Shown piece after piece: positions 46,005-58,509 of a DNA stretch of 64,000 nt. The stretch is from the NCBI RefSeq assembly GCF_963924675.1, contig NC_089222.1:135744281-135808280 (forward strand). The letters run 5' to 3'. Positions within the stretch are counted from its first letter, which is position 1; each line of letters begins with the position of its first letter. The position numbers and the translations under genes were made by a program. The DNA comes from Phocoena phocoena. Taxonomy: Eukaryota > Chordata > Mammalia > Artiodactyla > Phocoenidae. Under the pieces are notes generated by a model. The model made no database searches. It was not told the DNA's origin and saw only the letters and a program-made list of their open reading frames with translations.

Positions 46005-48400
46005 TTACACAAAATAGTAAAAATGCAACAGGTAAATTAAAATAGAAAACTAAACAATGTTTAAATAACCTAAAAGAAAGGAAGAAAAAGGGAAATACAG
46101 AAACTAAAAATAGAGAGACGCAGAGGAAACGAATAATAAAACGGTAGACCTAAATCCTAAATACCAGTAATGACATAAAATGTAAATGAACTGAACACAC
46201 TAATTAAAAGACGTGTTGTCAGAACAGATTTCAAAAATGACTCAATTATATACTGTTTATTAGAAACTCATTTCAAATATAATGACATAGCTAGGTTACA
46301 AGTAAAAAATGGAAATATATATATTTCACTCTTCCGAAGAAATCTGGAGTGGCTAGAGTAATATCGGAGAAATCAGATTTCAGAGCAAAGATAATTACCA
46401 GGGATGAAAAGGGACAATACATGGTGATAAAGGGGTAAATTCACACAAGAAGTCACGCAATCCTAAATGGATATGTACCAAGTAAACGAGCTTGAAAATG
46501 TATGAAACAAAAACTAACCGAGCTGAAACAAGAAACAGACAAATCTACAATAATAACTGGAGACTTCAACATTCCTCTCTCAGTAATCAATGGAACTGGC
46601 AGACAGAAAACCAGCAAGTATATAGTATACAAAACTGAGCAATACTATAAACAACTGGTTCTAATTGACATTTATAGAACACTCCAGCCCAAAACAGCAG
46701 TACATACATTCTTCTCAAGTGTACATGGAACCTTTACCAATATAAACCATATCTTGTGTCATAAGATAATTTTTTTAAAAATTTAAAAAGTTGGAATCAT
46801 ACAAAGTATGTTCTCTGACTATAACGGAATTAGACTAGAAACCAATAACAGAATGACTGGGAAAATTCCAAACCCTTGGAAATTAAACAACACACTTCTA
46901 AATAATCCATGAGTCAAAGAGGAAGTCTCAGGGAAATTAGAAAAATATTTTGAACTGAATGAATATCCAAATATAACATCAAAATTTGTAGGATGCAGGA
47001 AAGCAGTGCTTAGAGGGAAAGTTATACAATTAAAATGCTCATATTAGAATAAAGAAAGGTATCAAACCAGCAGCCTAAGCTGCTACCTTAAGAAATTAGA
47101 AAAAGAAGAGTAAAATAAACCCAAAACAAGCAAAAGGAAGGGAATAATAGAAGTAAGAGTATAAAGCAATGAAACAATAAAATTTAAAACACAATAGAGA
47201 AAAATCAGTGAAATTAAAACTTGGTTCTTTGAGAAGTTCAATATTATTGATAAATCTATACAGAGACTGCAGAGAAAGAGAGTGCAAAAATTACCAGTAT
47301 TAGGAATGAAAGAGGAGTTATCACTACAGACCCTGGTCATAAACTTGACAATTTAGATAAAATGGACAAATTCTGCCAAAAACACAAACTACCAAAACTC
47401 ACTCAAGGTGAAATATAGGTCAGTTGAATAGCCCTAAAATTATTTTGAAGACTGAATTTGTAATTTAAAACCTTCTGTAAAAGAAATCCCTGGACCCAGA
47501 CGATTTCACTAGCAAATTCTATCAAATATTTAAAGAGGAAATACAATGCATTCTATACCGTCTCTTCTAGAAAATAGAATAGGAGGGAACACTCCCCAAC
47601 TCATTTTATGAGGCCAGCATTACTTTGATGCCAAAACCAGAGAAATATGGTACAATAAAAGAAAGCATGTGGAACAATATCTCTCATGAACACAGATGCA
47701 AAAATTCTCAACAAAATATTGGCAAATATCCAGCAGTACATAAGCACATGAAGAGATGCTCAGTATCATTGACCATTAGAGAAATGCAAATGAAATCCTG
47801 AAGAGATATAACTACATACCTAGAATGGCAAAATAGAATGGTGAAAATTAAAAACTACAGGCAATACCAAGTGCTCAGGACGACGCAAAACAATTGAGAC
47901 TCTCACATGTCGCCAGTTTGGAAGGCCAAATTGCACAACTACTCTGCGAAACCACTTGGCAGTTTCTTATAAAGCTAAACACACACTTAGCTTATGACCC
48001 AACAATCATACTTCTAGGGAATTACCCAAGTGAACGGAAAATGTATGTTCACACAAAAGCCTGTACGTGAATGTTTATAGCAGCTCTACTCATAATCATA
48101 AATACCTAGAAACAATCCAAATGTCTTTCAATGGATAAATGGGTAAATAAACTGTGGTACATCCCTATGGAATACTACTCAACTTAGCAATAAAAAAGAA
48201 TGAGCTACGGACACCCAACAACTTGGATGAATCTTGAAGTTTTTATGACGAGTGAAAGAAGCCAATCTCAAAAGTTCTACATACTGCATGATTCCATTTA
48301 AATGAAATTCTATGAAGAATTTTATTTGAAAAATTAAAATGATAGTGATGGAGACAAATCAGTGTTTTACAGCAGTCAGAGGTTAGTGAAGACAATGTTG
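46005..48400 (+). mobile_element. Old L1, 3' half: ORF2 remnant with internal deletion
   Basis: This continues the old L1 interrupted at 41279. Recognisable in order: inter-ORF and ORF2 start (TCTCAGTAATCAATGG near 46580), endonuclease region (frame 46502-46786 with TGDFNIPLS and LIDIYRTLQP), and the part around 47220-47540 (TGGTTCTTTGAGAAG). Near 47731-47745 the reverse-transcriptase part jumps directly to the C-terminal GAGATGCTCAGTATCATTGACC, a deletion of about a kilobase or more. It then runs to the end of ORF2 near 48240 (CAACTTGGATGAATCTTG). The 3' edge is uncertain. Many stops. Confidence 0.75.
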
Positions 48401-48514
48401 TAACTTTTTTCCCATCCAAGTTCATGAACCACTTTGGGAGAGGGTCTGTGGGCTCTAGGTTAAAAACCATTCTGTGCTATATACTGTGTAGAAAAGTGTC
48501 TCTTTTTTGTTTAT

Positions 48515-48605
48515 CCTTCTATGCCCTGAGCCTAGTAGAGTGGACTGGCATACAGTAGGCATTCAGTTATTTGGAGAATAAAAGAATAAATGAATGAACG
48601 AACTA
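48515..48605 (+). repeat. MIR-like 3' end
   Basis: GCATACAGTAGGCATTCAGTTATTTGGAG followed by AATAAATGAATGAACG resembles the 3' end of MIR/L2 ('gcacatagtaggtgctcaataaat...gaatgaatga'). Only the tail part is preserved. Confidence 0.45.
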
Positions 48606-48880
48606 CGAAATGACTTATTAAACATAAAACGATGCATTGAGAGACTCTAAAGACTTTAAGAAAAATGGACACATTTTGTTTAACCCAACATATGCTCACT
48701 TTTGATAACTATGCCCTGGACCCTCTCCACTGACTCTCCTGTCTTGTGTTGTGGTACCTGCATTGTTTCTGAGCATCTCCTTCTTCCATCCTGTAGAGGG
48801 ACCACAGTTAAATATACAAATCGTTTCTCCAGAATTATGCAGCTATTGTCATCAAAATGGTAAATAACTGTCCAAAAAAG
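48606..48880. other. Intergenic sequence, nothing recognised
   Basis: Short unique stretch between repeats. Confidence 0.4.
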
Positions 48881-48893
48881 GTACACATGGGAA

Positions 48894-49225
48894 CGTCCCT
48901 GGTGGCGCAGTGGTTAAGAATCCGCCTGCCAATTCAGGGGACACGGGTTCGAGCCCTGGTCCAGGAAGATCCCACATACCACGGAGCAACTAAGCCCATG
49001 CGCCACAACTACTGACCCTGCGCTGTAGAGCCCGTGAGCCACAACTACTGAAGCCCGTGTGCCTAGAGCCCGTGCTCTGCAACAAGAGAAGCCACTGCAA
49101 TGAGAAGCCCACACACCGCAACGGAGAGTAGCCCCCGCTCGCTGCAACTAGAGAAAGCCCACGTGCAGCAACGAAGACCCAACACCGCCAAAAATAAGTA
49201 AATAAATTAGTTAATTTTTTAAAAA
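48894..49225 (+). repeat. Full-length long-type CHR SINE
   Basis: Complete long CHR element: head CGTCCCTGGTGGCGCAGTGG, B-box GGTTCGAGCCCTGGTCCAGG, body with CGCCACAACTACTGACC and GCAACAAGAGAAGCC, then GAAGACCCAACACCGCC and the (AAAT)n tail. A perfect 13-bp target-site duplication GTACACATGGGAA lies at 48881-48893 and 49226-49238. It is the rightmost lineage-specific SINE in the window. Confidence 0.95.
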
Positions 49226-49238
49226 GTACACATGGGAA

Positions 49239-50323
49239 TTGGTGTTTGAGATTTCTCATGACCTGTAGGGCAAGACTTGGTAGGTGCAGTGTTGAGACAA
49301 TAATGCAAACGGGAATCATTCAGGCTTAACAGGGAGTCTCGGGTGAGGGGCAGAACTGGGCAAGCACACATGGTACTTTGCATGAGGGGTTCCAATAGGA
49401 AATTTATGGAGACCTGAAAGCTAAAGTTGGAATTGGAACTGGAGAGCCCTTCTGCTCAGCCAGTAGCAGGGGCTGGTAGAGAACTCAATCACCAGAAGGT
49501 TCTGGAAAAGTTGCACAGACTGGATGAGTTGTTACACTTCACTGACCCTATCATGTACCAACACTCTCCTTGGTGATCCATAGACCTGAATAAAAGATTG
49601 GGAGAGGCTAATACCTCATTTCATTAAGTCAGGTCTAAGATGCCCTTGATTGTAAGCTCTACCATTATTTTATGCACCAATAAGAAAGGAAAATCACTTC
49701 CAATAGACTATGACAGGTGCCTTTAACAACAGTCCCGAGAGACATATGAATCAATCATATCAGATTCCTTTGAAATTAATTTTCATCTCTTCTGAAGGAT
49801 TTGGCAATGAAGCAAATATTTTGATAATAGAAAGTAACACAGCTTCCCTGACTTTGTGGGTATCTTCCTTCCTGCGGTTTCTAAGGCACATGGTTGTTCC
49901 TTTACAAGAAAATGTGGACTTATGATCATTCCTCTATGACAAGTGCTCTTCACTAATATCACATTGACATCCTACTGCTTGGCTTCTGTGCCTTTCTGAG
50001 TACAAAATAGCTTGTCATTTCAATGCTGAATCATAGTGAAAATTTTTTTGACGACATTCTGAATGACAGTTAAGTGCACAAGTTAACAGATGCACATACC
50101 TCAGCTGAAGTGAGGACAGTGTAAACAGCTATGACCAAGTGAATGCATACACAAAGGCCATGGCCTCCATGTCATGACCGCCAGGTGGCTGATGGCTTTT
50201 GAAAGGCACCATTGACTCAGGTGCACCGGATTCCAGAGATGTTAAGTTTTGCAAAACTGTATATCTTAGAATCAGTAGAATATGGCAATTTTGAGATTCC
50301 ATGATTTGGGAGAGTTCTGCCCC
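49239..50323. other. Intergenic sequence, nothing recognised
   Basis: About 1.1 kb without a repeat I can name, an exon or an RNA gene. Confidence 0.4.
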
Positions 50324-50338
50324 TAAGACATGTTTCTT

Positions 50339-50416
50339 TTTTATAAATTTATTTTATTGAAGTACAGTTGATTTACAATGCTGTGTTAATTTCTACTGTA
50401 CAACAAAGTGATTCAG

Positions 50417-50455
<39 letters not shown>

Positions 50456-50830
50456 TATATTCTTTTTCATATTCTTTTCCATTATGGTTTATCACAGGAT
50501 ATTGAACATAGTTCCCTGTGCTATACAGTAGGACCTTGTTGTTTATCCATTCTGTATATAATAGTTTGCATCTGCTAATCCCAACCTCCCAATCCATCCC
50601 TCCCCCACCCTCCCTCCCCCTTGGCAACCACAAGTTTATTTTCTATGTCTGTGAGATTGTTTCTGTTTTGCAGATAAGTTCATTTGTGTCATATTTTAGA
50701 TTCCACATATAAGTGAGATCATATGATATTTATCTTTCTCTTTCTGACTGACTTAGTAAGATAATGTCTAGGTCCATTCATATTGCTGCAAATGACGTTA
50801 TTTCATTCTTTTTATGACTGAGTAATATTC

Positions 50831-50863
<33 letters not shown>

Positions 50864-50916
50864 CCACATCTTCTTTATCCATTCATCTGTCGATGGACAT
50901 TTAGGTTGTTTCCATG
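50339..50916 (-). repeat. 5'-truncated L1 3' end, antisense, with two (TA)n tracts
   Basis: The reversed L1 3'UTR starts after the tail with AAATTTATTTTATTGAAG and AGTTGATTTACAATGCTG, and passes into the reversed end of ORF2 (TATCCATTCATCTGTCGATGG near 50876). The target-site duplication TAAGACATGTTTCTT / TAAGACACATTTCTT is at 50324-50338 and 50917-50931 (two mismatches). It is an older subfamily than 8710 and 23513. (TA)n runs lie at 50419-50460 and 50836-50863. Confidence 0.88.
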
Positions 50917-50934
50917 TAAGACACATTTCTTGAA

Positions 50935-51080
50935 TGTCCTCTGCCAGGAAATGTTCTAGGGCTACAGTGGAAGACAGGCTAGAGGACTCCCTTGACCACA
51001 TGGAGCTCACATTAAGTAGGGAGAGCAGACAATAAATGAATAAACAAAAATAATCACATTTTTAAAGTGCAACGAAGGAA
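50935..51080 (+). repeat. Ancient interspersed repeat fragment (same family as 12520)
   Basis: GGCTACAGTGGAAGACAGGC, GACCACATGGAGCTCACATTAAG and GGGAGAGCAGACAATAAATGAATAAAC match the middle of the common 'tacagcagtgaac ... catggagcttaca ... gacaataaacaaa' repeat. Confidence 0.5.
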
Positions 51081-51950
51081 GTAAACGGGGGTGGGTTGAG
51101 ATGGAGACTCACAGTGGGGTGTGGGTAGGGTGTATCGTGCATTTGTGATGAGCTCTCTGAGATCTTGCTGAGTTCCAACTAAGTCAACATTTGAATTTTG
51201 GTCTCTGAGAGTCATTGATAGCCTGCAGGGTGATCAACTGTTTCGAGGTTTGCCTGGGACTGAGTGGTCTCCTGGGATGTGGGAATTTCAGTCCTAGAGC
51301 GAGCATTCCCAGGCACACTGGCAAGGCTGCTCACCCGATAGAACCCAATAGGGGTTCTAACTCTGTTTCCTTTTAGTTTAATATTTGCGTTACTATTTCC
51401 ATGTCTAACTTTGATACTAAACCTTCAACTGTGGCTTTTATTTTCTTTCACTTCCATCTCTCCTATTTTCATAGAAAGAGGTTAATTTGACAAACATGAC
51501 TTAAATCGTATAGTTACTAAATCCATTCCATTCAGTCACTCAACAACACTGATTAAGTTCCTACTTAAAGCCCTGTAGGGGGCTACAATGATAGGTCAAG
51601 GTGGCTGCCAGGGGTGAGAAGACCTGTCCACAAATGGCTAGAGGAAGATAAGGTGGTAGCCTAAGAGAGCATCCACCACAGTCTCCAGAGGTTCAGAGAA
51701 GGTGGGTGGCTGGTAGAGCAGAGACAAGGAGGACAGGGAAAGCTGCTTTCATTTTGTAATTTTATTTTACTTTGGATAAACAATAAAAACCAACATCTCT
51801 GAAGAAAAGTAATTTTCTTTGCCTTTGAAATGAGTTAATGGCAAAAACAACTCCATTCTTTCATGTTAGGAATCATTTTGGTGTAGCTTTCTGTTTTTCA
51901 ATTAAAAGGCTAGCTGAACTCTGGATTGCAAATGCTTTCATGAGTATTGG

Positions 51951-51952
<2 letters not shown>

Positions 51953-51991
<39 letters not shown>
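51953..51991. repeat. (AT)n microsatellite
   Basis: About 19 uninterrupted AT units followed by a T-run. Not inside a recognised repeat. Confidence 0.95.
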
Positions 51992-51996
<5 letters not shown>

Positions 51997-53684
51997 TTTT
52001 CTTTATAAAACAATGAAACGTATATTCTTGGCTTTTCCTTCCAGCAAGGGGCCCTCACATGGAGAAGTCATTTTCGTGTCTGTATACAAATGGGGTGATT
52101 AGGTTGTCAGCGATATTACAATCCTTATTAGTTTTCACAAACCCTCAGTGAACTTCATGTGTGATCTCTGCCTTCAGTTCAGGGTTGACACGTAATGACT
52201 CACACACCTGCTGGAATATTCCAAAACTACCGTATGAGTCCTTTGCTTCCCTCTTACCCCTCTGCAGCTCGTTTTCCCATCATAGCTCGTAAACATACTC
52301 TTTAACGACTCATTGCCTCGAATGCCATGACCAGACTTAGAAGCGTTGTAGTCTGAATGAAGCAATCAAACTCTCCACTCCTGTTTATTGTTATTTTTTT
52401 AAAGATGAAAGTTGTCAGATGGAAATGGGGGTGTTAATTCCTTATCCTATTCTAAAACTTTTGCTCAGATATGCCAAGAAAAGAGAATGTAAGTGTGAGA
52501 GTGTGTGTGTGCGCTTGAAGCAATAGCTTAGAGGAGACCAAAAAACCTTAAAGTAAAATTTGGAAGCAACATTTAAATTAGGTATGCTTTACAGGCTGAT
52601 GTTATTTGAAATCCGAAAGCTGATGTCAAAAATAGATTTCCCTTTCTTTCCAGAGTGTGGCAAAAAATAACCACATGCCTTCTTGGACTCCTGACTCTCA
52701 CCCCAAAGGGTTTTCTTGTATAGGAACCAACAATTCCTTGGATGGAAACGCTGGATAGGCTAGTCATTATTTTGAGATTCAGAAGATTGCAGATTCTTGG
52801 CAGACCTCGGTTGTTTTTCTAGTAGTAGGCAAGTGGTTGGACAAAAAGCAAGAAACGGATCCATGTTGCTGGCTTTGGGTTCTTTGAACAAATGAGACAG
52901 GTGAGTAGCGCCTTGCTCGTCCCCCCTCTTTGTTTGGAGAGGAAAGGTCGTGGTGGCTCCGATCCTGCCGTGGGCTTTTGGTTTCCTGGAAACAATGGGT
53001 CCCTTCCCCTTTGCTTTTGGGGTTACCGGCCACTTGAGGAAGACCTAAGCGATGTCTGCCTTTGCCAGCACAGCTCATGGAGGGGTTAGAAATAGTAGGA
53101 TTGCTTGTGGAGGGAGAACAATCACTCCATTGTCAGATTTTTTTTTTTCTTTCTCACTCTTCATCCAAACGCTGGGTTGCTTTGTAGCGCAGTTGGAGAT
53201 ACTGTGTTGAGAAGCCTTTGCTCATGGCAACGTTTCCTCGCTTCGTTTTCTGCTGCTTCTTGCATTGGAAAATTCCATGCTTTAACACTGGGATTATATG
53301 TCACCATTGCTGAAATCATAGACAGAGTCCACTTAATTGGCTGCAAGCATGAGAGATAGCCAGAGAGAATGGGAGACGCAGAGCGTTCCCTTGTATAAAG
53401 AGAGGATTGAACGAGGTCAGTGAACCAAAGAACCAGCAGGTCACAAACCCTCAGGGGGTCATGAAAATCTTCCCGGGTTTCCTGTCTTTAGAAGCAAAAA
53501 TGATGCCTGTTAAAATTTTTTAAAAAAGAAAACGTATTTAAGGTTGCCCATAATCGAGGTGGGTGAGGTATTTGAGGGCCCATTATTCTAATACTTTGTA
53601 TATTTTTGAAAATTTCAGTGAGAGAAAGTTTTTAGAAAGTATGTAAATACTTCTATTTTTCATCTCAGAACGATCTCAGAGCCC

Positions 53685-53850
53685 GCGGGTGGGTATCATG
53701 TACACATGCGCGGCAGGGAGGGGGGCTCGACTGAGCATGCTCGCTCTGGAGTGGCCTCGGCCGATTTCACGGGGAGCTGAATCCCCCGCTCCCACCACAA
53801 GGCTTCTAACGGAGGTATTGATACGGTTTCCAATGGCCTTTATTCTTCGC
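53685..53850. promoter_or_regulatory. Small CpG-dense segment, function unknown
   Basis: About a dozen CpG dinucleotides lie in 165 bases (GCCCGCGGG, ATGCGCGG, GCTCGAC, CTCGGCCG, CACGGGG and others) while the neighbours are AT-rich and CpG-poor. It contains a partial NRF1-like ATGCGCGG and a GGGAGGGGGG run. It is too small for a standard CpG island. A promoter or enhancer role is only a guess. Confidence 0.25.
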
Positions 53851-55679
53851 CATATGTTCTTTGGTCCATATCCTGAATGGATCATTTGTTAAAGACTAGA
53901 AGCATTAGCAACACAGATGCTGAAATTCATGTTAATAATTCAGTAAATTGCCTGACGATAATGTTCACTTTATCTAAATGTGGTCTTTTCTGCGTCAAAA
54001 TCTGTCCCTCTGAAGAGGCCCCTGGACCTCAGCAACAGTGTTACAGAAAGAAAAGACAGTGACAATTATGTCTAAATTTGGTTTTCACTTAATCAAGAAC
54101 AAACGATCATACAGAAGTGACTATAAATAGCGACTAGTTGATTTTTTATGCACAAAATATAAGAATTTCAGACATGAGGTCATGAAAGCAAGTTTTGATG
54201 CTCCAAACCTATATTTTAATGTGAGTGCCAAACAGCTAACACAAAGTAACTCTTTTATTCACTTCCTCCTTGTATCTGATGGCCTTGATGGTGGTGATCA
54301 TAAAACGTACTGTTTAGTCAGTGTTTCCTAGTGACACTGGGTGCAGAAATGGTACAAGTTTCTAGAAATAGGGCATGTAGGCACACTGGAAGGTTTCTGG
54401 GTTTTAGAGACACTCCTGAAATCCAATGTTAATCCTCACATTTAATTAAATGTTTAAATATGCTGAATATTAAAGATTATACTAATATGAGATTTATAAT
54501 ATATGTGGATAAAATATAAACATGTTTTTTTACTCCTAGTTTCTTCTTTTTGATAGTACACCATCTTGGACATCTTCTGTGCATGTCTCTCACCTTCTGG
54601 CCCACCTCTGATGCCAGCTGTTGCTGGGGAACCAGCTTTGTGCAGGTGCAACCCGATGGTGCCTTGTTGCAGCTGCACTCTGTGTCTCCCTTTCAGCCCT
54701 GGCCTCCTCTGGGACCGTATGCTGATATGCATGTGTGTGCAACCTGGAAGTTGTGAGGGTGTCAGCACTTCATGTGACAACGCTCCGAAAGGGAATAGGA
54801 GTCTATGGGTTAATGCTTCTCTTTTTCTTCCATCAGGCTGAAGATTCTGATGTGCATTCTACACAGCTTCTTAGAGGGTCCTTGCCAGAGACGTGATAGA
54901 CCACATGGCCACCTTATCTCCCCCCTTCCCCCCTTCACTCCCTCCTGCCCTTGACTCCTGTCTGCTGGGACCACTCTCCAAAATAACCTTCCTTTACAAA
55001 AGCTCTGCTTTCTGTAGGGAACCCAGGGTACAGTAAGATGCTAGGATACACTAGAATGAAGACAGAAGACGAATTGCTAAGGGATTGGTTGGGTTCTCTA
55101 TGTCTGTGAATGGGGTTCAAAGAGAAGTCTGGGAAGCCCTGGACCAGATGGCCATTGGAATCATGGCATGTAAAATTAGAATTGTCAGGTCCCCATCCAG
55201 CTCTAACAGGTTCATGAGTGCCTGAGTCTTACACGAAGAACAGTAGGAGAAGATCCCCAAGCCTTGTCAAGCCTGTTGAACAGATGTGAGTACGTGTGAC
55301 ATCGAGGAGAAGCAGAGAACAAAACCAAACAGTGCAGAAACATTCAGAAATCCCACTACCCTGGGAGACTTCTGCACCGTTACTAGATCTAATTATAAAA
55401 CTGCAAGTGATGCTGGCCTATTAGAAGGAAGTTGTTGATCTCACTCTAGGCATGGTGTCTGTCTACAAGTAAAAGTGGAGGAGACCCAGTCAGGGAGGGC
55501 TTCTTTGCTTCTGTCATGATCCATTCCAGGGAAGCGTGGCCTTTGCATCAGCCAGGTTGTTGGCTGGACACTCGGGATTCTGAAAATCTAGTTGCCTCCC
55601 TGCACCTGTATGATCTAATACAGTACTTCCGACCCCTGGATGAGACCCTCTTTTTCTGAAGGCACATTTCCACATGGGG

Positions 55680-55785
55680 GAGGTTAAAAATTCCACTTCT
55701 TGGATCCCACCCCAGATCTTGAGGAATCTGTTCTGATAAGCCTTCCAAGTGATTCTGTTGCCGGCTCAAGTTTGAAAACCATGGC
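55680..55785 (-). repeat. MER5-type hAT-Charlie DNA transposon fragment
   Basis: GGATCCCACCCCAGATCTTGAGG, CTTCCAAGTGATTCTGTTGC and GGCTCAAGTTTGAAAACC correspond in order to the MER5A consensus read on the minus strand (complement of its 5' half). Ancient and non-coding. Confidence 0.6.
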
Positions 55786-57941
55786 CCCGGGGCTTTCCCT
55801 TCACACCCTGGCTTTCGAGCTTTGGTGGTCTTCAATATTGATTTCACACTCCTTCCCGGAGAATGGGCTTAGGCAACAAAAGATTACTTGATTAGCCAAG
55901 AGATCAGAAAGGGGCTAGGACTGTGTAGGCAGCTACCCAATGCACAGATTATGCTCTGGACTTTGGAAGTCAGCTGCTTGGAATATGAGCTGCCTTCCTG
56001 GGAGTGATAGATATGTTCCCATGCCAGCGTATTTAATCCTGAATCCAGCTGAAATATTGCGGCATCACAACGAAATAGGGCAGATCGCGATGCACCTGTA
56101 GCATTAGAAACCAGTCAAAACAGAATAGGGCAATAAATGAAACAGGGATAGTATTTTCTTTATGCTAATATTGGTGGTGGAAGGAAAGGTTGATTTGGAG
56201 GCGGATGAAGAGGTAAATGGGGATTTGTCAAGATTATGACGGAGTGGCTGGCCTTTCTCTTTAGAATGTCATGAGACTAATTCCTTTTGTTAGATTTGTC
56301 TTACACGTGGTTCTGGACTGTTAATTTATCTTTTTCTGAAGTCAAATTTCTCACTAGGAGGGAGGTAAAGAATGCTGAGACAAGTTGGCAAGAGTTGAAA
56401 AGGAGAGGGGAAAGAGTAAGGGAATCAAAGAGAATGTGGGCTTGCTTTTTATTAACACGAGCGTCAACGGAGACAAAATTAACTTGTGAGCAGTGAGAGA
56501 TGGATGGGCAGAGAGAAGACAGAAAGCAGGCCAGCTGACCACACAGTTTGTGAGCTCCTGTTCTGGAAGTGTTCCCTCCCGTCATATTGTCCTTAGAATT
56601 GGCCCTTAATAGTCACATTTCATGTCATCTTGTTCCGTCTCTGGCCACAGATGGGCGGCTGACCAGAGGCCTTGACAATGACTACTGATATGGTGCAAGA
56701 AGATGAGCTGGACCAATCCGATGTCCCCCTTTTTCCTTCTGGGCATTCGAACTCAGAAATAGCCAGAATGTTTGTCCAATCCTTGATGGAAAGAAGTACA
56801 TGGCTGGCTGTGAGCACTTTACATGTTCTCAAATCAAATGCTTCTAGCTAGGTTTCCTGTGGTGGCTAAAATACTTTCTTTGGGGGTTCAATATCCATTT
56901 ATTAACCATTCTATTTTTGTGCCATACAAATTATCCTTGCTGATGGTTGAATGGCTGGATTTGGGGAAGTGTGGTAGCCCTAATAGAATTAATTAATTGA
57001 ATAATATTGCCTGACAAATGACTCTGTATACCAAAGAGGGATTGAGACTTAACTGCTGGTGTCATTTATCTCTCTATTTGCACCCCAACAATAAGTGACT
57101 CGTTTCTCATTAACGCTGGGTCATCTTCCAAAAGGAAGAAAAGAGGCCAAAATATCAGGGAGGGAAAGAAAAATCGATGTCTTTTTTCCCCACCTCATTA
57201 TCCCGATAGATCATAACAGACTCTGTTAATTAAATGGGCAGCTTTAACTGGCTGACTCCTGTCCAGCAATTACCTCAGAGAGAGGCACCACCGGGAGCGT
57301 TTCCTTCCCTTGGGAGGATATGAAAGGAGGTCTGTAACAAAGGAAGGGATCCTTCCCCGGCCATACTGGGGGGATCACAGGTGTCAAGGCGAATTTCTGG
57401 ACTGGAGGGCTGGAGCTGTTTCAGGGGTGTCCCATTATGGTGACGGTGGGGTGTCTGACGCTGCCCTCCTAATCTAAGGCTTAGGTCAATGTCCCTGGTG
57501 CCTCCAATCCCCTGGGAAGATTAGAGCCTAATTAAACAGGGGAACAGGTGTAAGAGGGCCTGATTTAATCTGGCCAAATTAATTGCTGAGATTGGGCTTG
57601 CATTTGGTAACTGGAAACAGTGAATTAACTACAGCTGGAATACAGCTAATCCCTCAGTATTGCTGTGTCTGTGTATAAAACAGACTGGACTTGCTGGGAA
57701 CACAAACAAAGAGGGATTTGAAGTGAAGGTACAGTGCATCCTGGCCTGGGAAAGGCCGGACAATGAACCTCGCCACAGACGGAGGCCATAAGTCTCAGAC
57801 TAGGACAGTCCTGGTTGCAAAATTATTAATGGTACCCCCCTTTCATTCTTATAAAACATCCCAGTTTGGACTATAAATAAATAGTTACCATACTTCAATG
57901 TCAGTTTTAAGCTGCCTTTTATTTCTCTACCCGAAGAGTGA
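55786..57941. other. Repeat-free interval with a TAATTA cluster
   Basis: I recognise no repeat here. Between 56985 and 57590 there are four TAATTA/TTAATT-type sites (56989-56998, 57226-57233, 57529-57534, 57579-57584) amid homopolymer-free, balanced sequence. That is the look of a conserved non-coding element, but without a comparison I cannot show conservation. No coding exon seen. Confidence 0.35.
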
Positions 57942-58395
57942 TGTTATAGGTTGAATTGTGTTCCCCCAAAAGATGTTGAAGTCCTAACCCTTGTACCTGT
58001 GAAAGTGACCTTATTGGGGAATTAAGGTCTTTGTAGATGACCAGCTTAAGATGAGGTCATCTGGGTGGACCCACATCCAATATGACTGGTGTCCTTATAA
58101 AATGGGGAAACTGGGACAGAGACAGACGTGCACGCTGGGAGAATGCCATGTGACGACAGAGGCAGAGATTGGGGTGATCTTCTACAAGCAAGGGGTGCCA
58201 AAGATGGCCGGCAAACCTCCAGAAGCTAAGGAAGAGCCAGGGACAGATTCTCCCTCACAGCCTCAGAAGGAACCAACCCTGGGGACACCTTGATCTCGGA
58301 CTTCTGGCCTCCAGAGCTCCGAGCCAATCCATTTCTGCTGTTCTAAGCCATCCATCTGTGGTATGTTGTTATGGCAGCTCTTGCAAACGAATTCA
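57942..58395 (+). repeat. MaLR (ERVL-related) solitary LTR, MLT1-like
   Basis: It begins TGTTATAGGTTGAATTGTG, continues GTGACCTTATTGGGGAATTAAGG, GGTGTCCTTATAAAATGGGG, TCTTCTACAAGCAAGGGGTGCC and CTTGATCTCGGACTTCTGGCC, and ends near TGTTATGGCAGCTCTTGC. This is the ordered MLT1-type LTR in + orientation. No internal viral genes beside it, so a solo LTR of an ancient inactive family. Its open frame (58051-58293) is a repeat shadow. Confidence 0.85.
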
Positions 58396-58509
58396 AGTGG
58401 GTACTGGTTTCAAAGCATCTGAAAACCCTCTCATTGTTCTTAGTGTTTACAGTCCATAGACATGAGCCGTCTTGGTGGCAAAGCCTGGATGCAGCTCTAG
58501 GCTGAGGAG

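Larger units (their letters stand above)
51081..55679. other. Intergenic sequence, mostly unassigned
   Basis: About 4.6 kb with an (AT)n tract (51953-51991) but no lineage-specific SINE or L1. Part of another ancient repeat may lie at 51540-51745. A CpG-dense island of about 170 bp lies at 53685-53850 in AT-rich surroundings. No splice-flanked coding exon was recognised; open frames are under 110 codons. Confidence 0.4.

Noticed and set aside
58051..58293. 80-codon frame with a plausible-looking translation
   Set aside because: Lies entirely inside a MaLR solitary LTR.
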